Shown: piece by piece, positions 1-5,104 of the stretch | How positions within the stretch are numbered: position 1 is the first letter of the stretch | Layout of the letters: every line of letters begins with the position of its first letter | Assembly (NCBI GenBank): GCA_900751755.1 | Contig: CAADSP010000101.1 | Span: 1-6,897 of the forward strand | Direction: 5' to 3' | Source of the DNA: an uncultured Collinsella sp. | Lineage (GTDB): Bacteria; Actinomycetota; Coriobacteriia; Coriobacteriales; Coriobacteriaceae | Length of the DNA stretch: 6,897 nucleotides | Made by a program: the position numbers and the translations under genes | Notes under the pieces: model-generated | What the model was told of the DNA's origin: nothing | What the model saw: only the letters and a program-made list of their open reading frames with translations | The model's database searches: none

Positions 1-104
1 CAGGCGGTCGCTGCGGCGCTTTGCGCCTTGCGCGCTGCGCTGGCAAATGCTTACGCATTTCCTCAGCTCCGCGCCCCAACGGGTTCGAACCCATGCGAGG
101 TCAA
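1..104. other. GC-rich hairpin-rich segment, possible dispersed-repeat fragment
   Basis: No complete gene is visible here. The sequence holds a perfect 5-bp hairpin (15-27), a perfect 6-bp hairpin with loop TTAC (45-60), and the 12-bp palindrome GGGTTCGAACCC (81-92). That palindrome resembles a tRNA T-arm, but its flanks pair beyond two base pairs on neither strand and no D-arm or anticodon arm can be found, so it is not a functional tRNA as seen. It lies just downstream of the terminator of the minus-strand tRNA operon. It could be a degenerate tRNA remnant or one end of a dispersed repeat; the second idea is inference. The segment is cut by the window edge. Confidence 0.3.
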
Positions 105-105
105 C

Positions 106-136
106 AAAAAAGCGACCAGCCTGAGCCAGTCGCTTT
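106..136 (-). terminator. Intrinsic terminator of the tRNA operon
   Basis: On the minus strand, AAAGCGAC (136-129) pairs perfectly with GTCGCTTT (116-109) across a 12-nt loop. The right arm runs into a six-T tract (111-106). It lies 13 nt after the discriminator base of the last tRNA-Lys and closes the His-Lys-Lys transcript. Confidence 0.8.
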
Positions 137-149
137 AACGATCTTTGGG

Positions 150-222
150 TGGGCCGTCAGGGGGTCGAACCCTGGACCTTGGGATTAAGAGTCCCCTGCT
201 CTACCAACTGAGCTAACGACCC
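150..222 (-). tRNA. tRNA-Lys (anticodon CTT), copy 2, CCA not encoded
   Basis: A complete cloverleaf reads on the minus strand. The acceptor GGGTCGT pairs with ACGGCCC with one T-G wobble. The D-stem is GCTC/GAGC. The anticodon loop CTCTTAA gives anticodon CTT (lysine), on a stem GGGGA/TCCCA with a G27-A43 mismatch. The T-arm is CAGGG, loop TTCGACC, CCCTG. The discriminator is A at 150, followed by CCC (149-147) rather than CCA, so the 3' end needs the CCA-adding enzyme. The body differs from the neighbouring Lys copy by one base, in the T-loop (position 164 here, 283 there). It is the last gene of the tRNA operon. Lysine charging and reading of AAG codons is the expected role. Confidence 0.95.
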
Positions 223-226
223 AAAG

Positions 227-252
227 CTAAAGTCCGTTGTGGCGGACTTTAG
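227..252 (-). other. 10-bp perfect hairpin between the two tRNA-Lys copies
   Basis: CTAAAGTCCG (227-236) and CGGACTTTAG (243-252) form a perfect 10-bp inverted repeat with a 6-nt loop. On the minus strand it follows tRNA-Lys copy 1 and is followed by CTTTGGG rather than a proper T-tract. It may be a decayed or weak terminator, or a processing signal between the two tRNAs. The structure is directly visible; the role is inferred. Confidence 0.55.
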
Positions 253-265
253 AAGAGATATCGTG

Positions 266-341
266 TGGTGGGCCGTCAGGGGTTCGAACCCTGGACCTTG
301 GGATTAAGAGTCCCCTGCTCTACCAACTGAGCTAACGACCC
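266..341 (-). tRNA. tRNA-Lys (anticodon CTT), copy 1, CCA encoded
   Basis: The cloverleaf on the minus strand matches the downstream Lys copy: acceptor GGGTCGT/ACGGCCC, D-stem GCTC/GAGC, and anticodon loop CTCTTAA (anticodon CTT). It has the same G27-A43 mismatch. The T-arm is CAGGG, canonical loop TTCGAAC, CCCTG. The discriminator A (269) is followed by an encoded CCA (268-266). It sits 22 nt after tRNA-His and 43 nt before the second Lys copy. It is flanked on both sides by GATATC (257-262 and 342-347), which could extend the acceptor helix in the precursor. Confidence 0.96.
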
Positions 342-363
342 GATATCAACACAAAGCAAGAAC

Positions 364-441
364 TGGGGTGGGTAAAGGGACTCGAACCCTCGACCTACGG
401 GACCACAACCCGTCGCTCTAGCCAACTGAGCTACACCCACC
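364..441 (-). tRNA. tRNA-His (anticodon GTG)
   Basis: The minus-strand cloverleaf has acceptor GTGGGTG/TACCCAC and an extra encoded G-1 at 441 opposite C73 at 367, the usual identity element of histidine tRNA. The D-stem is GCTC/GAGC. The anticodon arm is ACGGG, loop TTGTGGT, CCCGT, giving anticodon GTG. The T-arm is GAGGG, loop TTCGAGT, CCCTT, closed by a G-T wobble. CCA is encoded (366-364). It is the first gene of the tRNA operon, with its predicted promoter directly upstream at 468-496. Confidence 0.97.
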
Positions 442-467
442 GTGTCCTGTGCGCTTCGCGCTCGACT

Positions 468-522
468 ATTATTGCAAGGAACGCCACGCGATGCAAGCCC
501 CAATTTTCAAGAATTTTGAAAA
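468..522 (-). promoter_or_regulatory. Promoter of the tRNA operon with possible UP element
   Basis: On the minus strand, TTGCAT (496-491) and AATAAT (473-468, one mismatch to TATAAT) are separated by exactly 17 nt. Transcription would start near 461, about 20 nt before G-1 of tRNA-His. Beyond the -35 lies an A/T-rich stretch (522-502), a typical UP-element position for a stable RNA promoter. It contains the inverted repeat TTTTCAA (504-510) / TTGAAAA (516-522). The short GC palindrome GCGCTTCGCGC (451-461) lies in the leader. Confidence 0.6.
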
Positions 523-606
523 GAGTTTTTCGAGACCATTTCGAGCAAATCCCACCGGTTTCATGGGAGTAAACTTGCCCCACTGCAAATCCTCGAAAGG
601 ACCGTC

Positions 607-1788
607 ATGAAAGAACTCTCCAACCGCACGGCAAGATTTACCGATTCGGTCATCCGCCGCATGACACGCATCTCCAATAAGTATGGCGCTGTCAATCTCT
701 CGCAGGGCTTCCCTGACTTCGATCCCCCAGCGCAGCTGCTCGATAGCCTCAGCGCCATCGCCAGCGACCCCAAGCCGCTCTATCACCAGTACTCCATCAC
801 CTGGGGCTCCCAGGCCATGCGCGAGGCGCTCGCCGCCAAACAGGAGCACTTTATGGGCATGCCGGTGAACCCCAACGAGAATATCGTAGTCACCTGCGGC
901 TCCACCGAGGCCATGATGGCCGCCATGATGACGGTTACGAACCCCGGAGACAAGGTCGTCATCTTCTCGCCGTTCTACGAGAACTACGGCGCTGACACCA
1001 TTCTCTCGGGTGCCGAGCCCATCTATGTGCCGCTCAACCCGCCCACATTCGACTTTGACCGCGAGGCGCTCGAGGCAGCCTTCCGCGACAACGACCCCAA
1101 GGCCATCGTCCTGTGCAACCCTTCCAACCCTTGCGGCAAGGTCTTTACGCGCGAGGAGCTCACCTTCATCGCCGACCTCTGCAAAAAGTACGACGCCTAC
1201 TGCATTACCGACGAGGTATACGAGCACATCGTCTACGCGCCCCACGAGCACGTCTATATGGCCACGCTGCCCGGCATGTTCGAGCGAACCATCAGCTGCA
1301 GCTCGCTGTCTAAGACGTACTCCATCACCGGTTGGCGCTTGGGCTACACCATCGCTCCGTCCCAGATCACCGAGCGTATCAAGAAGGTCCACGACTTTCT
1401 CACCGTGGGTGCCGCCGCTCCCCTGCAGGAAGCCGTTGTCACCGCCCTCAACTTCGACGACAGCTATTACGATGAGGTCCTCGACCTCTACACCGCCAAA
1501 CGCGACCTGTTCTGCCAGGGGCTCGATAGCATCGGTCTTGAGCATAACGTGCCGCAGGGCGCCTACTACGTCATGATGGACATCTCTGAGTTTGGCTATG
1601 ACAGCGACCTCGAATTCTGCGAGGACCTCGCATCCAAGGTGGGCGTGGGCGCCGTGCCCGGCTCGAGCTTCTTCCGCGAGCCCGTCAACCATCTGATTCG
1701 TTTCCACTTTGCCAAGCGGGACGAGACGCTTAACGCGGCACTGGAGAACCTCAAGTCGCTACGTGATAAAATCAAGCCGCGCGGGTAA
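607..1788 (+). CDS. Class I/II PLP-dependent aminotransferase (YbdL / kynurenine aminotransferase-like)
   Basis: This 393-residue protein has the usual length of a fold-type I aminotransferase. It transfers an amino group between an amino acid and a 2-oxo acid using pyridoxal phosphate, in the cytoplasm. Visible motifs are NLSQGFPDFD (residues 30-39, typical of the KAT/glutamine transaminase K/YbdL group), the substrate loop NPSNPCG with Asn174, DEVY with Asp202 and Tyr205, SLSKTYSITGWR with the PLP lysine at Lys236, and the C-terminal LIRF with substrate-carboxylate Arg365. All expected catalytic residues are present. The ATG at 607 follows AAAGGA (596-601) by 5 nt. The gene stands alone, with a terminator 27 nt after the stop, so context does not narrow the substrate; methionine, aromatic, glutamine or aspartate specificity all remain possible. 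I found no convincing promoter in 497-606; TTGAAA (516-521) has no good -10 partner. Confidence 0.93.
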   Translation: MKELSNRTARFTDSVIRRMTRISNKYGAVNLSQGFPDFDPPAQLLDSLSAIASDPKPLYHQYSITWGSQAMREALAAKQEHFMGMPVNPNENIVVTCGSTEAMMAAMMTVTNPGDKVVIFSPFYENYGADTILSGAEPIYVPLNPPTFDFDREALEAAFRDNDPKAIVLCNPSNPCGKVFTREELTFIADLCKKYDAYCITDEVYEHIVYAPHEHVYMATLPGMFERTISCSSLSKTYSITGWRLGYTIAPSQITERIKKVHDFLTVGAAAPLQEAVVTALNFDDSYYDEVLDLYTAKRDLFCQGLDSIGLEHNVPQGAYYVMMDISEFGYDSDLEFCEDLASKVGVGAVPGSSFFREPVNHLIRFHFAKRDETLNAALENLKSLRDKIKPRG

Positions 1789-1814
1789 GGACGGCCCGGC
1801 AACTAAAGCAACCA

Positions 1815-1856
1815 AAGAAGCCTCGCACCGCCCGCCACGTTGCGAGGCTTCTTTTT
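1815..1856 (+). terminator. Intrinsic terminator after the aminotransferase
   Basis: AAGAAGCCTCGCA (1815-1827) pairs perfectly with TGCGAGGCTTCTT (1841-1853) across a 13-nt loop. The right arm merges into a T-tract (1849-1856, broken by one C). This is a strong plus-strand terminator, 27 nt after the aminotransferase stop. Confidence 0.9.
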
Positions 1857-1863
1857 ATAGCGC

Positions 1864-1891
1864 TTTCTTAAATTGTTTAGAGCCCTATACT
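1864..1891 (+). promoter_or_regulatory. Predicted promoter of the ROK kinase gene
   Basis: TATACT (1886-1891) is a one-mismatch -10 box. The only -35 at usable spacing is poor: TTTCTT (1864-1869), 16 nt away. Transcription would start near 1898, leaving a leader of about 32 nt. This rules out the upstream in-frame TTG at 1873 as the start of the kinase. The promoter begins directly after the previous terminator. Confidence 0.5.
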
Positions 1892-1929
1892 TTAGTCACG
1901 GAGCAACTCGTCCCAGAGAGAGGAATACT

Positions 1930-2820
1930 ATGGCAGAACAGCAGCTTATCGGAGCGCTCGAGGCCGGCGGCACCAAGATGGTCTGCGCCACGGGCTATGC
2001 AGACGGTACGGTCCTGGAGCGTGAGCAGATCGCGACCACGACCCCGCAGGAGACCGTTGAGACCGTCAATGCATGGTTTGCGAACAAGGGCATCGCCGCG
2101 CTGGGCATCGGCGCCTTTGGCCCCACCGCAGTCAACCCTGCCTCGCCCCAATACGGCAAGATCCTGGAGACGCCCAAAACGGCATGGCGCTACTTCGACC
2201 TGCTGGGCACCATCCAAAACGAACTCAATATTCCCTGCGGCTACGACACCGACGTCAACGTTGCCTGCTTGGGCGAGGTCACCTTTGGTTGCGCCCAGGG
2301 CCTCACGGACGTTGTGTATCTGACCATCGGCACCGGCGTGGGCGCCGGCGTGCTCTCGGGCGGTAAGCTCGTACACGGCATGATGCATCCCGAGGCCGGC
2401 CACATCCTGGTCACGCGCGACCCGCGCGACACCATTGGCGAGCACAGCGCCTGCCCCTTCCACGACAATTGCCTCGAGGGTCTCATCGCCGGCCCCGGCG
2501 TTAAAAAGCGCTGGGATGGCAAGAGCGCCGGAGACATGGCCGATGACCCGGAGGCCATGGACCTGCTCGCCGGCTATCTGGCACAGGCGCTCATGACCTA
2601 CACGCTGTGCTACGCGCCGCAAAAGATCATCATCGGCGGCGGCGTGGCCGACCACACCCCCATCGTGCCGCTCGCGCGCAAAAAGTGCGCCGAGATGCTC
2701 AACGGCTATATCGTCACGCCCGAGGTCAACGACATCGATACCTACATTGTCAACAACAGCCTCGAGGGCAAGCAGGGCATCATGGGCTGCCTGGCCCTGG
2801 GCGCACAGGCGCTTCAGTAG
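1930..2820 (+). CDS. ROK-family sugar kinase, probable fructokinase
   Basis: This 296-residue cytoplasmic kinase most likely phosphorylates fructose at O6 using ATP, feeding fructose 6-phosphate to glycolysis. Order of motifs: ATP-binding EAGGTK (residues 11-16), DTDVN with catalytic Asp108, phosphate loop TIGTGVGAG (132-140), HPEAGH (153-158), CPFHDNCLEG (175-184), and adenosine-site GGGV (236-239). His158, Cys175, His178 and Cys181 form the structural zinc site of ROK proteins. The spacing and LEAGGTK opening resemble the YdhR/GmuE fructokinases of Bacillus, which is why fructose is preferred over glucose or N-acetylmannosamine; this is inference from motif style. The ATG at 1930 was chosen because GAGAGAGGA (1916-1924) precedes it by 5 nt and the MAEQQLIGALEAGGTK opening fits the family. 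A 19-codon extension to TTG at 1873 looks non-conserved and overlaps the promoter. No transporter or sugar hydrolase is adjacent. Confidence 0.9.
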   Translation: MAEQQLIGALEAGGTKMVCATGYADGTVLEREQIATTTPQETVETVNAWFANKGIAALGIGAFGPTAVNPASPQYGKILETPKTAWRYFDLLGTIQNELNIPCGYDTDVNVACLGEVTFGCAQGLTDVVYLTIGTGVGAGVLSGGKLVHGMMHPEAGHILVTRDPRDTIGEHSACPFHDNCLEGLIAGPGVKKRWDGKSAGDMADDPEAMDLLAGYLAQALMTYTLCYAPQKIIIGGGVADHTPIVPLARKKCAEMLNGYIVTPEVNDIDTYIVNNSLEGKQGIMGCLALGAQALQ

Positions 2821-2903
2821 CAGACGCACCCACAGGGCGTGGCGCGCCCGGCAAATCCGACCTACGGAACGACGCCACCACGCCTCATATAAGCCCTCAA
2901 ATA

Positions 2904-2949
2904 AAAAAGGCCGCCTAGGACCAAACAATACGTCCTAGGCGGCCTTTTT
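2904..2949. terminator. Bidirectional intrinsic terminator between convergent genes
   Basis: An 18-nt arm (2904-2921, AAAAAGGCCGCCTAGGAC) is perfectly complementary to 2932-2949 across the 10-nt loop CAAACAATAC. A-runs on the left and T-runs on the right give each strand a GC-rich stem followed by U residues. It ends the plus-strand kinase transcript (about 83 nt past its stop) and the minus-strand membrane-protein operon. The stop codon of the VanZ-like gene (2935-2937) lies inside the right arm. Confidence 0.95.
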
Positions 2950-3384
2950 GGCGCACATCAGCGACCGTAAGAGATATCGGAGCACAACGCCCGTTGCCGC
3001 TCCACAGCAGTCGATCATCACATCGGTGATCATGCCGGCGCGTCCCGGCACAAAGAGCTGAATCGTCTCGTCGATCGAGGGAATCAGCAGCAGGAACACC
3101 GCCGTGGGCAGCAGCACGTCAAAGGTGCGCCGGCCCTCAAAATCAAAGGCGTGCGTTGCCAAGATGCCGAGCACCATATACTCGGTAAAATGCGCGCACT
3201 TGCGAACAACAAAGTTGGTCACCCATTCATATGGAAGTCCCACGCCGTGCAGGAAACCGCGGATAGCTTCCATGACCGTTAGGCTCAGCGAGCCCGACCC
3301 CGAGCCGGGAACCAGCGAATTGCCCCAGATCAAGAGCGCCATCAGGCAGGTCACGACCGCCCATTTTCGATTGATCTTAACCAT
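2935..3384 (-). CDS. VanZ-like family integral membrane protein
   Basis: This 149-residue protein has the VanZ-like signature. An N-terminal membrane helix (about residues 7-22) ends in IWGNSL. The RKCAHFTEYMVLGIL segment (61-75) carries the conserved His65, Glu68 and Tyr69. A hydrophobic segment (88-101) leads into SIDETIQLFVPGR (Asp105, Glu106, Gln109, Arg115) and then Asp121 and Asp125 before a last helix (about 123-138). VanZ itself gives low-level teicoplanin resistance by an unsettled mechanism, but most family members sit outside glycopeptide clusters and their role is unknown; no van genes are present here. It is the second gene of an operon, starting 7 nt after the upstream stop. Its Shine-Dalgarno sequence lies in the last codons of that gene, so coupled translation is likely. 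The last codons (Lys-Lys-Ala-Ala-stop) are written by the terminator arm. Confidence 0.85.
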   Translation of the reverse strand: MVKINRKWAVVTCLMALLIWGNSLVPGSGSGSLSLTVMEAIRGFLHGVGLPYEWVTNFVVRKCAHFTEYMVLGILATHAFDFEGRRTFDVLLPTAVFLLLIPSIDETIQLFVPGRAGMITDVMIDCCGAATGVVLRYLLRSLMCAKKAA

Positions 3385-3391
3385 GCAGAAG

Positions 3392-4792
3392 TTATGCCTC
3401 CGCGCGGAGCGGCGCGAAGCTGGCGGTACCGCCCTCGATAACGCTCAGATAGGCACGGCCCGTCCGCTTGGCGGTAGAGGACTGCAGGCGCTCAATCTCT
3501 TCCTCGAGGATCTGATTGACGCGCTCGTGACGACGGTTTTCCATAATGCCGGCGGCAATAGCCTCGGCCCGCTCGATGCTCTCGCGCGAGATACGGGCGG
3601 TATCCTCGGGGAACACAGCGCTGTGACGGCCGACATAGGCGGGGGCAGTAGGCTGAGGGGCAGCTACGGGAGCGGAGGCTGCAACAGGAGCGGGCTCGTC
3701 AATCTCATCCAGAATCGCGGTGGCGGCGGCCCACATGTCCTCGTGGCCCGAGTAATCGGCCATGGGGACATCAACCTCGAGCGAGGCGTCCGGAAGGTCG
3801 CCGGTGGCGATGCGATCTTGGGCATCAATCGATGCGGTGATGGCTGCAGGCTCATCGAGGTCATCGAGATCGATGTCCGCGGCACCGGAGATGATAGGCA
3901 TGCTGGCGAGGTTTGCGTTGTACGGCGCAGCCTCAGCCGCCTGCTGCTGGGCAGGAGCGCCCCAAAGCGAGCTTTCGGCGGCACGGCGGGCGGCAACGGC
4001 CTCCTCGTCCGCAGTCATGGCTTCATCAACGTACGAATTGTCGGCAGAAGCGTTCGCGTCCGCCGAGGTAGCGTTGTAGGCGTTATTGGCTGCCGCGTTG
4101 GCAACGAGTGCCACGAAAGCCGCCGTGCTGCCCGCAGGGGCGGCCTGGGAACCAGACACGGCGCGTGCCGCGGCGGCGATGTCGTCGCGATTGAAGGAGC
4201 CAGTCTGCCCGCCGTTGGTGAGCTCGTCGATGGCGACTTGATAGACGTCGCGCGAGTGTGCAGGGTCGCAGCTCACCGGCGAATCGTCGTCGAGCATACT
4301 GTCGATCATGGACCAAGCCTCGGCCTCGTCCATAGCATCTGCAGCTCGAGCGATGGTAGGGACACCATCATCGGCATGACGGCGCTGGAACGCACCAGTC
4401 AGGCCGGAAAGGAATGCCGAGGTAGACTGCTCCGCCTGAGCCTGAGAAGCAGAAGCCGCAGCGTAAGGAGTCGCATCCTGCTGCTGAGCTGGAATCGAGG
4501 CGGTCTTGAAATCGCTTTGATGCTGATTGAGATTGGCGGCACCGCCCATGGCATCGGGCTGGAACAGACGCTCTTCACGCTGAGCACGGTACTCAGAGAT
4601 ACCCAGCGAGGCGGCATAGATACCCACGCCCGCCACCGCGCCCACGGCGAAGGGAACCGCACCCGCCACGACCGTCTCGTTCACCGACGAAAACGGCAGC
4701 GTCGCGGCATACATAACCACGGGAGCGGCAAGGCCGATCCCGCACGAAAGTCCGGCAAGGACTGCTCGTTGTGTTGCATCAGAAGAAGCCAT
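3392..4792 (-). CDS. Unrecognised membrane-anchored, alanine-rich protein
   Basis: I do not recognise a family. The 466-residue product begins with two hydrophobic segments (about 10-32 and 41-64), with polar SSVNET between and SEYRAQREER after. This suggests a two-helix hairpin with most of the protein in the cytoplasm. Residues 75-385 look disordered: 108 of all 466 residues are Ala, with many Gln, Asp and Ser. Short acidic motifs recur at 167-173 (LDDDSPV), 309-318 (LDDLDEPAAI) and 361-370 (LDEIDEPAPV). The C-terminus (390-445) is denser and charged, probably helical or coiled-coil, ending VIEGGTASFAPLRAEA. The ATG at 4792 was preferred over an in-frame TTG at 4819 because GGGGAG (4803-4798) lies 5 nt upstream and the TTG has no such site. 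It is the first gene of an operon with the VanZ-like gene. A 583-codon plus-strand reading frame lies across both genes and is a shadow. Confidence 0.75.
   Translation of the reverse strand: MASSDATQRAVLAGLSCGIGLAAPVVMYAATLPFSSVNETVVAGAVPFAVGAVAGVGIYAASLGISEYRAQREERLFQPDAMGGAANLNQHQSDFKTASIPAQQQDATPYAAASASQAQAEQSTSAFLSGLTGAFQRRHADDGVPTIARAADAMDEAEAWSMIDSMLDDDSPVSCDPAHSRDVYQVAIDELTNGGQTGSFNRDDIAAAARAVSGSQAAPAGSTAAFVALVANAAANNAYNATSADANASADNSYVDEAMTADEEAVAARRAAESSLWGAPAQQQAAEAAPYNANLASMPIISGAADIDLDDLDEPAAITASIDAQDRIATGDLPDASLEVDVPMADYSGHEDMWAAATAILDEIDEPAPVAASAPVAAPQPTAPAYVGRHSAVFPEDTARISRESIERAEAIAAGIMENRRHERVNQILEEEIERLQSSTAKRTGRAYLSVIEGGTASFAPLRAEA
3397..3401 (-). promoter_or_regulatory. Shine-Dalgarno of the VanZ-like gene, inside the upstream coding region
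   Basis: GGAGG on the minus strand lies 12 nt before the ATG at 3384 and just before the stop codon (3392-3394) of the upstream gene. The spacing is longer than usual. This suggests reinitiation or coupling by ribosomes finishing the upstream gene. Confidence 0.5.
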
Positions 4793-4797
4793 GAGCT

Positions 4798-4803
4798 CTC
4801 CCC
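4798..4803 (-). promoter_or_regulatory. Shine-Dalgarno fixing the start of the 466-residue protein
   Basis: GGGGAG on the minus strand lies 5 nt before the ATG at 4792. It decides the start in favour of ATG (4792) over the upstream TTG (4819). Confidence 0.65.
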
Positions 4804-4849
4804 ATCTTCCAGCACCCAAATCGCATCATTCAGTTGGCTGCGCGAGAGA

Positions 4850-4900
4850 AGATGAAGCGGGGCTATGCCCCAAAGCAACGGTATATGGTTCGTTTCATCT
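4850..4900 (-). other. Structured leader of the membrane-protein operon
   Basis: The 129-nt leader between the predicted transcription start (about 4922) and the ATG at 4792 contains a nested structure. AGATGAA (4900-4894) and TTCATCT (4856-4850) can pair. Inside them is a perfect GGGGC-ATA-GCCCC hairpin (4871-4859). No T-tract follows, so it is not an intrinsic terminator. I see no match to a known riboswitch class. The 312 nt between the membrane-protein gene and rho otherwise hold only the promoter and the rho terminator. Confidence 0.4.
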
Positions 4901-4928
4901 GCGTTTTCCGTCGCGAAGCTTAAAAGTT

Positions 4929-4957
4929 ATTATGCGAAACCGCCCTGTCGATTGCAA
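4929..4957 (-). promoter_or_regulatory. Promoter of the membrane-protein / VanZ-like operon
   Basis: On the minus strand, TTGCAA (4957-4952) and CATAAT (4934-4929, one mismatch to TATAAT) are separated by exactly 17 nt. It lies between the rho terminator and the 466-residue gene, so the operon has its own start independent of rho. The same -35 core and spacing appear in the tRNA operon promoter. Confidence 0.6.
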
Positions 4958-5036
4958 GCGACGATGCCGGATTGAAACGGGAAACCTGCTGCTTGCCAGT
5001 CTTATGGTCAAAAATAAGTGCGGAGCGGCGATATGG

Positions 5037-5067
5037 AAAAGGGCCGAGGCGCAAGCCCCGACCCTTT
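5037..5067 (-). terminator. Intrinsic terminator after rho
   Basis: On the minus strand, AAAGGGTCGGGGC (5067-5055) pairs with GCCTCGGCCCTTT (5050-5038) around loop TTGC, with two G-U type wobbles. A four-T tail (5040-5037) follows. It lies 37 nt past the rho stop. The tail is short, so readthrough is possible. Confidence 0.75.
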
Positions 5068-5104
5068 ATCGCATTGAAGGCTATCGCTGCGTGTGGATGA
5101 CAAC

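Noticed and set aside
276..503. A short minus-strand frame with the phrase LAQLVEQGTLNPKVQGSNP.
   Set aside because: This is the translation of tRNA-His and tRNA-Lys genes (the GFES and QGSNP-like phrases come from T-arms), not a protein.
497..606. A promoter for the aminotransferase with TTGAAA (516-521) as -35.
   Set aside because: No acceptable -10 lies 16-18 nt downstream; TAAACT (570-575) is too far away. The A/T-rich part is better explained as the UP element of the tRNA promoter on the other strand.
469..1707. A 412-codon minus-strand frame across the aminotransferase.
   Set aside because: It is antisense to a complete aminotransferase with all catalytic residues. It has no Shine-Dalgarno or family motif.
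1885..2928. A 347-codon minus-strand frame across the ROK kinase.
   Set aside because: It is fully antisense to a gene with all ROK motifs. It also reads through the region between the promoter and terminator of that gene.
2935..3384. A glycopeptide-resistance (van) locus, because of the VanZ-like gene.
   Set aside because: No vanA, vanH, vanX, vanR or vanS genes are nearby. VanZ-like proteins are widespread outside resistance clusters.
3104..4855. A 583-codon open frame on the plus strand.
   Set aside because: It is antisense to the VanZ-like gene, whose family motifs are clear, and to the 466-residue gene, which has a promoter, Shine-Dalgarno and membrane helices. Its translation is Arg/Gly-rich without any recognisable motif, as expected for a shadow frame in high-GC DNA.
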